A DNA stretch of 64,000 nt from contig CALCEY010000004.1 in NCBI GenBank assembly GCA_937900415.1, positions 1-64,000 of the forward strand. Direction: 5' to 3'. Each line of letters starts with the position of its first letter. The first letter of the stretch is position 1. The notes beneath the pieces were generated by a model that was not told where the DNA came from, did no database searches, and saw only the letters and a program-made list of their open reading frames with translations. Below, piece by piece: positions 17,698 through 25,901 of the stretch. This DNA is from an uncultured Clostridia bacterium. GTDB lineage: Bacteria; Bacillota; Clostridia; Peptostreptococcales; Anaerovoracaceae. The position numbers and the translations under genes are program-made.

Positions 17698-19029
17698 TTA
17701 ATAGCCGTAAACTTTCTTGTATTTTACAAGCATCCATACTGCAACGACAGCCGCCAGCAATTCCGCCATAGGCAGCGCCAGCCACACTCCGTCTATGCCT
17801 ATCAGCTCAGGCAATATCAGCAATGCGCCTGTTTCAAGAACAAACGTCCTCAGCATAGAAATCAGTGCGGAGACCTTTCCGTTGTTAAGGGCCGTAAAGA
17901 AACCGGAAGAAAATACATTGATACCTGTAAAAAGTACGCTCACAGCTATTATCCTGAAGCCGTACACCATAAGCTCCAGCAGCACGGGATCCTGCGAAGC
18001 GAAAATCATTGCCAGCCACTTGTTTAAAAGCTCTGCGATAACGAACATGGCTATTGAAAAGAGCACCGTTATCTTTACAGAGATACTGTACAGACGTTTT
18101 ATGTTTTCCCTGTTTTCAGCTCCGTAATTATAACTTACAACAGGGGCTATTCCCGAAGCGAAGCCGAAAAACACTGCTACGAATATGAATTGAAGGTATA
18201 ATATTGCGCTTATGGCCGCAACGCCTTTTTCTCCCACCAGATTCATCATCTGTATATTAAACAGGGTAGTTGTAATTGCGCTTGCCAGATTGGTAACCAT
18301 CTCAGAGGAGCCGTTCCCCACCGCCTTAAGAACTTCAGTGCCGTTCCAGACAGGCTTTTCAAAATGTATGAGATTTTTCTTGTTGAAAAACACCGTCAAA
18401 GGAACAAACCCTCCTATCACCATACCGGCAACGGAAGCAACCGCAGCTCCCGTAAGGCCGAAATCGAAAAAGCCTACGAGCACCACGTCTAAAACTATGT
18501 TCAAAACTCCTGCCGCTATAGACAAGCCCAGACCAAGTCTCGGTCTGTCAGCCGTTACAAGGTAGCTCTGAAATAAAACCTGCATTACCCAAAGCGGACC
18601 TCCCATAACCAATACGGTTCCATATTCCACACAGTAAGGCAGCAGCTGTTCATCGGAGCCTAAAAGCATATATATTTTTTCATCAAAGCACAGAAAAATT
18701 CCTATGAGCAAGATTATAACAGATACGTTCAAAATCACAGTAAGGCTCATAAAGCTGTTGGCCTCTTGAGGCTTGCCCTCTCCCAGTTTCTTTCCCATTA
18801 TGGCGCTGCTTCCAGCCGCCAGCATAAAAGCTATGGCCATGCACACGTTTAGCACCGGATATACTATATTTATAGCCGAAAGGCCCAGGCTTCCCACAAA
18901 GTTCGATACTACGATTCCATCTACTATAGTATACATGGATACAAATATCATCCTTATCATGGTCGGCACAGTAAATACCAGCATGTTTTTTATGTTTATT
19001 TCTCTGTTGTATATTAGATTCCCTGACAT
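17698..19029 (-). CDS. MATE family efflux transporter
   Basis: The 443-residue protein has about twelve membrane helices in two halves, with the MATE repeats VPTMIRMIFVSMYTIVDGI in the first and ISAILYLQFIFVAVFFGFASGIAPVVSYNYGA in the second. MATE proteins export drugs or metabolites using Na+ or H+ gradients. The ATG at 19029 follows GGGAG by six bases; the open frame extends 19 residues further without a site. It sits alone, convergent with nothing, with its own promoter facing away from spoIIID. The MepA/DinF-like subgroup is suggested by the start and length, and the substrate is unknown. Confidence 0.88.
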   Translation of the reverse strand: MSGNLIYNREINIKNMLVFTVPTMIRMIFVSMYTIVDGIVVSNFVGSLGLSAINIVYPVLNVCMAIAFMLAAGSSAIMGKKLGEGKPQEANSFMSLTVILNVSVIILLIGIFLCFDEKIYMLLGSDEQLLPYCVEYGTVLVMGGPLWVMQVLFQSYLVTADRPRLGLGLSIAAGVLNIVLDVVLVGFFDFGLTGAAVASVAGMVIGGFVPLTVFFNKKNLIHFEKPVWNGTEVLKAVGNGSSEMVTNLASAITTTLFNIQMMNLVGEKGVAAISAILYLQFIFVAVFFGFASGIAPVVSYNYGAENRENIKRLYSISVKITVLFSIAMFVIAELLNKWLAMIFASQDPVLLELMVYGFRIIAVSVLFTGINVFSSGFFTALNNGKVSALISMLRTFVLETGALLILPELIGIDGVWLALPMAELLAAVVAVWMLVKYKKVYGY

Positions 19030-19110
19030 AAAATCTCCCTTGAAAGAAAAATAATAGAGCCTTGCGGTAAACCGCTTATGCTCCATTTAACCCAAAAGGT
19101 TTCTGAAATC

Positions 19111-19139
19111 ATTATGCCTTATTTGGTCTTAAAATTCAA
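19111..19139 (-). promoter_or_regulatory. Sigma-A promoter of the MATE gene
   Basis: Minus strand TTGAAT, 17 bases, CATAAT. It abuts the spoIIID promoter on the other strand. Confidence 0.6.
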
Positions 19140-19141
19140 CA

Positions 19142-19170
19142 TCATATTTTATTTTTAATTCGCATATATT
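19142..19170 (+). promoter_or_regulatory. Candidate sigma-E promoter of spoIIID
   Basis: TCATATT, 14 bases, CATATATT closely fits the mother-cell sigma-E consensus (about KMATATT, 13-15, CATACAMT). spoIIID is a known sigma-E gene in B. subtilis, which supports the call. Confidence 0.65.
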
Positions 19171-19205
19171 GTTCTAACGAATAAATAAGGAGCGTGTGTC
19201 TTACA

Positions 19206-19463
19206 ATGAAGGATTACATAGAAGAAAGAGTTTTGGAATTGGCGCATTATATAGTCAGCACCAATTCAACGGTAAGGGCTGCTGCAAAAAAGTTCCGCGT
19301 CAGCAAATCTACAGTACATAAAGATGTCACCGAAAGACTCCTTGAAATAAATCCGGGATTAGCCGCTGAAGTTAAAGAGGTCTTGGAAAGCAACAAAGCC
19401 GAACGCCATCTGCGTGGCGGCATGGCTACGAGAGAAAAATATCAGCATGCGAGAGAAAAGTAA
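19206..19463 (+). CDS. spoIIID: Sporulation transcriptional regulator SpoIIID
   Basis: The 85-residue DNA-binding protein modulates mother-cell gene expression during sporulation. It matches SpoIIID along its whole length: MKDYIEERVLELAHYIV, the helix-turn-helix STVRAAAKKFRVSKSTVHKDV (read in two pieces), and the C-terminal HLRGGMATREKY. I use the ATG at 19206 because this residue matches the family start; AGGAG lies 13 bases upstream, rather far, and an in-frame GTG at 19194 is too close to it to be better. The gene has a sigma-E-like promoter and a compact terminator. Its presence shows a spore-forming lineage. Confidence 0.95.
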   Translation: MKDYIEERVLELAHYIVSTNSTVRAAAKKFRVSKSTVHKDVTERLLEINPGLAAEVKEVLESNKAERHLRGGMATREKYQHAREK

Positions 19464-19482
19464 CGGCCTTTCGGCCGTTTTT
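19462..19482 (+). terminator. Rho-independent terminator of spoIIID
   Basis: AACGGCC-TTTC-GGCCGTT followed by a T-run, directly at the spoIIID stop. Confidence 0.9.
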
Positions 19483-19627
19483 AAAATACAGCTTATTTTC
19501 GTCATTTTATCTGCTGCATTTTCTTCTCCGGCGGAGCAACTGCTTTGCCTCTGTCTTGTCTCCTCTGTCTCGCCTCTGTCTTACCCGCTTTCCGCCGCAT
19601 ATCCTAATTTCTCCCTGAATATTAGTC

Positions 19628-20806
19628 TCATGCCTCTGCCTGTCCGGAAAAAACGGGAATCCTTTCGATCCTGTCAAACGCCTCTTTCAGTTCATTTACT
19701 CCCACTGTGCATGCTATTCTCACAAAGCCCTCTCCGCATTTTCCGAAAGCATTACCGGGCAGCGTCAGTACATGCGCTTCTCTAAGCATGAGTTCTGCCG
19801 CTGATTCGCTTGTAAGTCCCGTTTTCTTTATGTTTATAAAAAGGTAAAAGCTTCCTTTCGGCGGATATATAACGTGCATTTTTGGTATAGCGTTTATCCT
19901 ATCCGCCGCGTAAAACATCCTTTTTCTGTACTCTTCTACCATGGCCGGCTGTATATCTTTTCTATTTCTGAGCGCATATATGGCGGCTCTCTGCGATATT
20001 GACGGCGCTGTAAATACTACATTCTCGTTAATCTGCTGTATGGTCTTTATGATGTAGTCCGGCGCAATTATGTTCCCTATTCTCCAGCCGGTCATTGTGA
20101 AGTTCTTGGAAAATGAGTTGAGTATTATCGTTCTCTCCCTCATTTCAGGCAGCGAGCCAAAAGGCACGAAGGGATTTTCATAGCTGAAGGAAGTATATAT
20201 ATCGTCTGCGATTACCAGGAGATCGTATTTTTTTGCTATATCCGCTATCTTCTCCATAGTTTCTACGGTAAGACAGCTTCCTGTCGGATTAGACGGCGAA
20301 TTTATAACTATAGCTTTACTTCTCTCCGTTATCAGCTTCTCCAGCCTTTCCGTATTTATCTGAAAGTCCTCTTCTTCATAGGTAGGAAGTTCTACAGGGA
20401 TTCCTCCTGCAAGCTCCACCTGCTGCGGATAAGGTGTAAAAAACGGGGCCTGAAGGATTACCTCGTCTCCGTCATCAAGTATGGCTTCCAGCGCAAGGTA
20501 CATGCCCAAACAGGCAGATGTCGAAACAAAGACTTCTTCATCTCTCACTTCCATATCGTATTCTTCTTTATAAAAGCGGCATATCTCACTGCGAAGCTCA
20601 GGATCTCCTCTGAAATCGGTATACTTGGTATGACCGGCTTTGGCATCCTGATACGACATGTCTATTATAGCAGAATCGGTTATGAAGTCCGGATCTCCCA
20701 GGCTTAAATCAATTACATCATTAAAGGATTTCGCCATCACATCGGACTTTCCCATAGCCGTCTCCCGGTCTTTCCAATATCTTTTGGCTATGTATTTATG
20801 CTTCAT
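19628..20806 (-). CDS. Class I/II pyridoxal-phosphate aminotransferase
   Basis: The 392-residue enzyme belongs to the aspartate aminotransferase family. The PLP lysine lies in LNSFSKNFTMTGWRIG, the phosphate-region residues in VNSPSNPTGS, and the pyridine Asp in VIADDIYTSF. The C-terminal substrate arginine is in GFVRIA. The start at 20806 follows GGAGG by seven bases. It stands alone, between the spoIIID terminator and a 460-bp gap. Family members range over aspartate, alanine, aromatic and N-acetyl-LL-diaminopimelate aminotransferases; the sequence does not settle which. Confidence 0.85.
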   Translation of the reverse strand: MKHKYIAKRYWKDRETAMGKSDVMAKSFNDVIDLSLGDPDFITDSAIIDMSYQDAKAGHTKYTDFRGDPELRSEICRFYKEEYDMEVRDEEVFVSTSACLGMYLALEAILDDGDEVILQAPFFTPYPQQVELAGGIPVELPTYEEEDFQINTERLEKLITERSKAIVINSPSNPTGSCLTVETMEKIADIAKKYDLLVIADDIYTSFSYENPFVPFGSLPEMRERTIILNSFSKNFTMTGWRIGNIIAPDYIIKTIQQINENVVFTAPSISQRAAIYALRNRKDIQPAMVEEYRKRMFYAADRINAIPKMHVIYPPKGSFYLFINIKKTGLTSESAAELMLREAHVLTLPGNAFGKCGEGFVRIACTVGVNELKEAFDRIERIPVFSGQAEA

Positions 20807-21267
20807 ATGCTTTCCTCCAAAATGACAGATAAGGCGGATAAAATACAAACCGTCTTGCTTTTTCATTATATATCAGATAAATCTTTTTATACTTTATCAC
20901 GGTTTTTCAAATTTTAAAACAGCTTTCATAAAATTTGAAAAACAAACAATAATCACCAAGCATATATTCAAATTTATACAAAATATATAAATCAATAAAA
21001 ATTATAAAACGCTGTCTTAATTATTTTTAAGCGTCAAATTTAATCATGCTTTACTGCGATTGCGCACTTTGTCAAACTTATGGCCGGCCCCCGCATCAGC
21101 AAATTCCCGGTTTGCCGGCGCTGATTAAATTTCAAGCAAAACCATATGGCGTGAACTTCGCATGCCCGGTTATTCTTTTAAAGTTCTCACAACATATTTA
21201 TTTGCAAAACTCCAGCTTGTGCAATATAATTATTTTATAAAATAATTTCCTGAAGGAGGTTTGCAGA
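20807..21267. other. 460-bp A/T-rich gap with a distant inverted repeat
   Basis: No gene is supported. A perfect 11-bp inverted repeat (AAATTTAATCA at 21036-21046, TGATTAAATTT at 21122-21132) encloses a G/C-rich piece with CCGG pairings, so a folded leader RNA for the aldolase gene is possible. I recognise no known riboswitch. Confidence 0.4.
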
Positions 21268-22290
21268 ATGATTTATTTCAGAAGCGATTACAGCTTGGGC
21301 GCCCACCCTAAAGTTATGCAGGCGCTTATTGACACAAATATGGAACATACTGACGGCTACGCAGAGGACAAATATTCCTTTGAAACTGCCGATATGATAA
21401 GAGAGATGATAGGAAAGCCCGACGCCCACATCCATTTTATGGTCGGCGGAACGCCTACAAACACCATCACCATCGCAGCTGCGCTGAGACCTTTTGAAGG
21501 AGTTATTTCAGCAGATTCCGGACATATATACGTTCATGAAACAGGTTCGGTGGAGGCTACGGGACACAGAGTTTTCGCCGCTCCGACAGAGGACGGCAAA
21601 CTTCGTCCTGCCGACATCGAAAAGGTTCTCCTCCACCACGAAGACGAGCACACCGTCATCCCTAAAATGGTATACATAACGCACCCTACAGAAAACGGCG
21701 GAGTATATACAAAAGCTGAATTGCAAGCACTTCATGACTGCTGTAAAAAACATGGGCTTTATCTGTATGCCGACGGCGCCCGTCTCGGTACGGCTCTGAC
21801 ATGGCCGGGAAACGACATAACGCTTAAAGATATGGCTGACCTCACCGACGCTTTCTATATAGGCGGAACCAAGCTCGGAGCTTTATTCGGAGAGGCTCTC
21901 GTAATTATGGACGATAAAATCAATGATCATTTCCGCTATATGATCAAGAGATCCTGCGCACTCCTTGCCAAGGGAAGGCTTATTGCAGTCCAGCTCAAGG
22001 CGCTCCTTGAAGGCGGCGAAGATTCTCTTTATTATCAGATTTCCCGTCATGAAAACAAGCTTGCCATAAAACTCGCCAAAGGAGTTGAGGAAAAGGGATA
22101 CAAGCTATGGCTCCCACACCAGACCAATCAGGTGTTCGTAATAGTTCCTAACGATAAAATCGCAATGCTGGAAAAGGATTTCTTTTTCTATACATGGGCG
22201 CCTTATGACGAAAACAGTTCCGTGATAAGGCTTGTCATAAACTGGGGCAGCAAAGAAGAAGAAGTGGACGCCATACTGAACGCCCTTTAG
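21268..22290 (+). CDS. Threonine aldolase family (beta-eliminating lyase) protein
   Basis: The 340-residue PLP enzyme resembles low-specificity L-threonine aldolase, which splits threonine to glycine and acetaldehyde. It opens with FRSDYSLGAHPKVMQAL, shows VGGTPTNTITIAAAL, then LYLYADGARLG with the PLP Asp. GGTKLGALFGEAL contains the likely Schiff-base lysine. AAGGAGG lies eight bases before the ATG. It is a single gene ended by a hairpin at 22376-22415. Beta-eliminating lyases acting on other amino acids are possible alternatives within this fold. Confidence 0.87.
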   Translation: MIYFRSDYSLGAHPKVMQALIDTNMEHTDGYAEDKYSFETADMIREMIGKPDAHIHFMVGGTPTNTITIAAALRPFEGVISADSGHIYVHETGSVEATGHRVFAAPTEDGKLRPADIEKVLLHHEDEHTVIPKMVYITHPTENGGVYTKAELQALHDCCKKHGLYLYADGARLGTALTWPGNDITLKDMADLTDAFYIGGTKLGALFGEALVIMDDKINDHFRYMIKRSCALLAKGRLIAVQLKALLEGGEDSLYYQISRHENKLAIKLAKGVEEKGYKLWLPHQTNQVFVIVPNDKIAMLEKDFFFYTWAPYDENSSVIRLVINWGSKEEEVDAILNAL

Positions 22291-22375
22291 AAAAAATGTT
22301 TTAACGGCGTTAAGCAAAGTTTTCCATGCCGTCAGCCGCCGCAGATAAACTCATATAAACAGCAACATTAAAAAC

Positions 22376-22415
22376 AAAAGCAGACGATGTTACGACAAAT
22401 AACCCGTCTGCTTTT
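22376..22415. terminator. Bidirectional terminator after the aldolase gene
   Basis: Arms AAAAGCAGACG and CGTCTGCTTTT with an 18-base loop. It lies between convergent genes. Confidence 0.75.
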
Positions 22416-22565
22416 CATTTATCCTTTGGATTTAATCAATGTGCGGAGCTAAAACGCAAGTGTTCTTTTCCTTGAAAGCCACTTAAAAGAGCTGCTGTGC
22501 TTTTCCCTGAAGAACCCTCTTAAAAACTCGTCAAGGGCTGCAAAACATTCTCTGCAAAATGTTCT

Positions 22566-23693
22566 CTATCTTCTGCCCCATCCTCCGTATCTCTTAATTA
22601 TTGCTTCGGCTCTCGGATTGGAGGACATCTCCTGCTGTCTTATCTTTTCTTCTTGCGGAGAAAGCTGATCTATCCTTTTTATATGCTTTCTCACAGGCTT
22701 GGGTGCGAATATCATATATATCGCAGGGGACACCAGCAGGCAGTCCGAAATCAGCCATACTGCGGCAGCGATAACACCTGCCGTATATGACATTATTCCT
22801 GTTGCTGCCATCACAACTATGGCGGTCAGTCCTGCAACGAAAACCAAAGTCGTAACATAAAAACTTTCTACTTTACGGACAGCATCGCTCAACTCACTGT
22901 CAAGCCATATATATTTCAAGCTCTTTACAACATGCTTTGCCCATCTGAACTGAACGTTTGCCAGATATATGCACAGTTTGAAATCATCAAAGGAAGCCTT
23001 TTCAGAGTTTTGACTTTCACCGGAGCCGCTGCCGTCTTCGATATTCTGGCTTTCACAGACGCCGCCATCTTCGATATTTTCGCTTTCACCGGCGCTGCCG
23101 ACGCCGTAAAAAATCTGCCCTCTTATAAGCGTTCCCTCTCCCATTATTCCGTATTCGATCTCTTCGCAGGCTTCACTTTCAATAATCATCTGTTCCCCGG
23201 TTCTCAGCATATAGCTTTCATCTCCGGCACAAACCACCGCGTATCCGTCCCGACAATACAGAGTATGCACGGAATATGGTTTTTCACTCTCTTCAGTAGA
23301 ACCGTACGTTTGAGCTTCTTTCTCAGGGAAAATAAGGTCAAGATAACCTTCGCTTCCTTTCCTTACCATAAGATTGTAATCGGTTATCCTTCCGAAGCTC
23401 CTCGTCTTCCAACCGCCGTCGAACCTGTCCTGCTCCAGCTCAGCCAACCTTGTCACTCTTTGATTTTCGTAACTTAAAACCACTTCTCCGTCTAAAACCA
23501 TCAAAACTCTGTCATAATCCGGCAGCTCAGAAAAAATCGCTTCGTCTTTTTCGATTACGGCTGAGCTGAGTCTCCACAGAAAATCCCGCTTTGAATAAGA
23601 GGCTGTCTCCGGAAATACAGCCAGTTCTCTGGCAGTTCCTCCGTCCCACAGGCTCTCCTTATAATTTTCCTGTCTTATAAGTCTGCATTTCAT
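22566..23693 (-). CDS. HutD-domain protein fused to a two-helix membrane segment
   Basis: The 375-residue product has an N-terminal HutD/Ves-type cupin (residues ~1-190; SLWDGGTARELAVFP, DYDRVLMVLDGEV, LDLIFPE). A low-complexity linker follows (~190-235) with repeated ESxNIEDG units. The C-terminal region contains two hydrophobic helices (VTTLVFVAGLTAIVVMAATG and VIAAAVWLISDCLLVSPAIY) and a basic tail. HutD proteins are cytosolic and linked to histidine use; a membrane fusion is not the usual form. The ATG at 23693 is chosen for GGAG eight bases upstream over the ATG at 23705. No hut genes are nearby, and the role is unknown. Confidence 0.75.
   Translation of the reverse strand: MKCRLIRQENYKESLWDGGTARELAVFPETASYSKRDFLWRLSSAVIEKDEAIFSELPDYDRVLMVLDGEVVLSYENQRVTRLAELEQDRFDGGWKTRSFGRITDYNLMVRKGSEGYLDLIFPEKEAQTYGSTEESEKPYSVHTLYCRDGYAVVCAGDESYMLRTGEQMIIESEACEEIEYGIMGEGTLIRGQIFYGVGSAGESENIEDGGVCESQNIEDGSGSGESQNSEKASFDDFKLCIYLANVQFRWAKHVVKSLKYIWLDSELSDAVRKVESFYVTTLVFVAGLTAIVVMAATGIMSYTAGVIAAAVWLISDCLLVSPAIYMIFAPKPVRKHIKRIDQLSPQEEKIRQQEMSSNPRAEAIIKRYGGWGRR
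23011..23100 (-). repeat. Tandem repeat in the linker of the HutD fusion gene
   Basis: Two and a half imperfect units of about 33-36 bases encode ES(E/Q)NIEDG and related peptides. They lie between the cupin and the membrane part. Confidence 0.7.
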
Positions 23694-23734
23694 CGTTTTC
23701 TCCATTTATTTATGCGCAGGAATCGGCGCAAATG

Positions 23735-23768
23735 ATTTATGATATGATAGCTTTATTCTATCATAAAT
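23735..23768. repeat. Inverted repeat in the divergent HutD/E2-like spacer
   Basis: Perfect 10-bp arms ATTTATGATA and TATCATAAAT, 14 bases apart, just upstream of the HutD fusion gene. It could be an operator or a leader hairpin. Confidence 0.45.
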
Positions 23769-23995
23769 GCCTGTCTATGCGCAATCTTACCGAAGACTTG
23801 CGGCGGTCAGGCAGACTTATAATCGCACCGCAGGTATTTCTCAATCCTGAAAGGCCGCCCCGCCCCTCGCATCTTTCCGAGAAGAGGCTCCTCGCATAAG
23901 AACAGATTTTCTCTTCTTTTCACTTGTTTCATCTAAAGCTTTATGTTATTATTTTTATGTATGTCTAAAAATTAAAACAACTTTCAGGAGAAAAC

Positions 23996-24868
23996 ATGTA
24001 CAGAACAGACGGTTATAGATTAGCTGCAAACGACCCAATGTATGAAATAGCGGCCTACATCATGGATAAACGATACGACGCAAGCAACTCCATCAAGCAA
24101 TACATAAACTACGCTCCTCTTCAGCAATACATAATAAAATGCAGAAAAGACGGAATCAATATGAGTCATATGAGTATTCTTATATCTGCTTATCTCCGCG
24201 TAGTTTCACAAAATCCTTATCTGAACAGGTTTGTAATGAACAAAAGAATATATGCACGGAATCATTTCTGCGTTTCTTTCGTCACCATGCTTCCGGGGAA
24301 AAACAGAAGTACAGTAAACAAAGTATATTTTAACCTCGACGATGATATTTTCACCGTAAACAAAAAGCTGGCAGAGGCGATAGAAAGCTGCGCTTCCTCC
24401 GGAGGAGAAACCTCCATGGACAGGCTCGCCAAAAAGCTTGTCAGGATTCCCGGAATGCTTGCAGCTTCAGTCTCTATGTTCAAATTTATAGATAAGCATT
24501 TCGCGCTTCCTTTCAGTATAATAGACGCAAGCCCATTTCACACATCTCTTTTCGTCACTAATCTGGCCTCAATAAGGACAGGCGCGGTATATCACCATCT
24601 TTATGAATTCGGAACTACCGGCGTATTCGTCGCCATGGGTCAGCTTACTAAAAAGACGATTCTAAACGGCGAGCGGGCGGAAGAAATAAAAGTGATGGAA
24701 GTCGGGATCGTCGTCGACGAAAGAATCGCAGAGGGGCATTATTACGGCCGTTGCTTCAGGGAAATCGTAAAATACATCAAGGATCCGACCCTGCTGGAGA
24801 TGAAACCAGAGGCCATAGTGTACGATCCTGACATAAAAGCAAAAAAACCGAAATTTATAGTTAAGTAA
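23996..24868 (+). CDS. 2-oxoacid dehydrogenase E2-type acyltransferase-like protein
   Basis: The 290-residue protein has the fold of the catalytic domain of dihydrolipoyl acyltransferases and chloramphenicol acetyltransferase, with no lipoyl or E1/E3-binding domains. MSHMSILISAYLRVVSQNPYLN and the LFVTNLASIRTGAVYHHLYEFG region fit the trimeric E2 core. The usual active-site D-H-R-x-x-D-G reads D-E-R-I-A-E-G here, so the catalytic His and Asp are absent. The ATG follows AGGAG by six bases. It is followed 26 bp later by the C_GCAxxG_C_C gene and is probably in one operon with it. A non-catalytic or different-acyl role is likely. Confidence 0.8.
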   Translation: MYRTDGYRLAANDPMYEIAAYIMDKRYDASNSIKQYINYAPLQQYIIKCRKDGINMSHMSILISAYLRVVSQNPYLNRFVMNKRIYARNHFCVSFVTMLPGKNRSTVNKVYFNLDDDIFTVNKKLAEAIESCASSGGETSMDRLAKKLVRIPGMLAASVSMFKFIDKHFALPFSIIDASPFHTSLFVTNLASIRTGAVYHHLYEFGTTGVFVAMGQLTKKTILNGERAEEIKVMEVGIVVDERIAEGHYYGRCFREIVKYIKDPTLLEMKPEAIVYDPDIKAKKPKFIVK

Positions 24869-24894
24869 TTATAATAAAACAGGAGAAGATAAAA

Positions 24895-25302
24895 ATGGAC
24901 AGAAAAGAACAGGCAATAATGCTGCATAAGAACGGCTTCAACTGCGCTCAGTCGGTTGCTTGCACTTTTTGCAGCGTTATGGGGGCAGACCCTGTATCCA
25001 CCTTTAAGCTGGCAGAACCTCTCGGTTTTGGCATGGGCAGCATGGGAACCTGCGGAGCGGTCTCCGCGATGGCGCTTGTCGTAGGAATGAAGATGAGCGA
25101 CGGAAGTTTAGATAAGCCTGGAACAAAAAAAGAATGTTACAAAATGATGAAAGAACTCACAGAGGCCTTTGTAAACAAGAACGGATCTATGATATGCAAA
25201 GAAATCAAGGGTGTGGAGACAAAAAAAGTCCTCAGAAGTTGCGACGGCTGCATAGAGGACGCCGTTGCCCTGCTTGACAAATACTTGCTCGGAATAGAAT
25301 AA
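24895..25302 (+). CDS. C_GCAxxG_C_C family redox-type protein
   Basis: The 135-residue protein matches the C_GCAxxG_C_C family (PF09719). The signs are FNCAQSVACTFC near residue 16, GSMGTCGAVSAMALVVG in the middle, and conserved later cysteines (MICKE, SCDGCIEDA). Family members are small cytosolic proteins of anaerobes thought to bind a metal or iron-sulfur centre, often near redox enzymes. AGGAG lies ten bases before the ATG. The gene is second in a pair with the E2-like gene and ends in a bidirectional terminator. Confidence 0.85.
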   Translation: MDRKEQAIMLHKNGFNCAQSVACTFCSVMGADPVSTFKLAEPLGFGMGSMGTCGAVSAMALVVGMKMSDGSLDKPGTKKECYKMMKELTEAFVNKNGSMICKEIKGVETKKVLRSCDGCIEDAVALLDKYLLGIE

Positions 25303-25313
25303 AATCAAACAAT

Positions 25314-25347
25314 AAAAATTAGAGCCTTATTAAAGGCTCTAATTTTT
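25314..25347. terminator. Bidirectional terminator between C_GCAxxG_C_C gene and queT
   Basis: AAAAATTAGAGCC / GGCTCTAATTTTT, perfect 13-bp arms around an 8-base loop, between convergent genes. Confidence 0.9.
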
Positions 25348-25393
25348 ATCCGAAGTTTCATCCATACTATCCAAGAACTCATTTTAGCTGAAA

Positions 25394-25879
25394 TCAACTA
25401 AAACTTTTTCCCGCGGCTTTGCTATACCCCTTGTAAAGTATCCAGCCTAAAATTCCACAGCAGACAATCTCTCCTGCTCCCACAGTTACCATCAGGAACC
25501 AGTAACTTTCTGCCGCTCCGTACACCTGCTGCAGCACAGCCGGAACTATGAGCATATTGCTCGCTATGGGAAATACCGGCCCCAGAATGGGTTTTTTTCT
25601 CCCTATGTAGTAAGTTCCAAGCGCACCTGCTAAAGTCGCGGCTGAGCCGAAAATAATATCCCATACGGCGCAGCCCGTAAGCAGGTTAGCAAGAATACAG
25701 CCTATCCAAAGGCCCGGTATCGCTTCTTTATAAAAGAGCGGCATACATGTAAGCGTTTCAGACAGCCGAAGCTGTATCACACCGCTGGCAAGTCCGAACA
25801 TTTGCGATAAAAAAGTTAAAATAACATAAAGAGCCGCTATAAGAGCAGCTCTAGTCAACTGTAAAGTCTTTTCTTTCAT
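25394..25879 (-). CDS. queT: QueT family transporter (queuosine precursor S component)
   Basis: The 161-residue protein is a five- to six-helix integral membrane protein typical of QueT, the substrate-binding component of an energy-coupling-factor transporter for a queuosine precursor. Visible markers include LYVILTFLSQMFGLASGVIQLRLSE split across the first helices and GLWIGCILANLLTG. It is third in a tiny operon after the EcsC-family gene, 22 bp apart, with AAAGGAGC upstream of the ATG. No preQ1 riboswitch is visible before it or before the operon. Confidence 0.9.
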   Translation of the reverse strand: MKEKTLQLTRAALIAALYVILTFLSQMFGLASGVIQLRLSETLTCMPLFYKEAIPGLWIGCILANLLTGCAVWDIIFGSAATLAGALGTYYIGRKKPILGPVFPIASNMLIVPAVLQQVYGAAESYWFLMVTVGAGEIVCCGILGWILYKGYSKAAGKSFS

Positions 25880-25901
25880 TGATTTGCTCCTTTAGTTTTG
25901 T

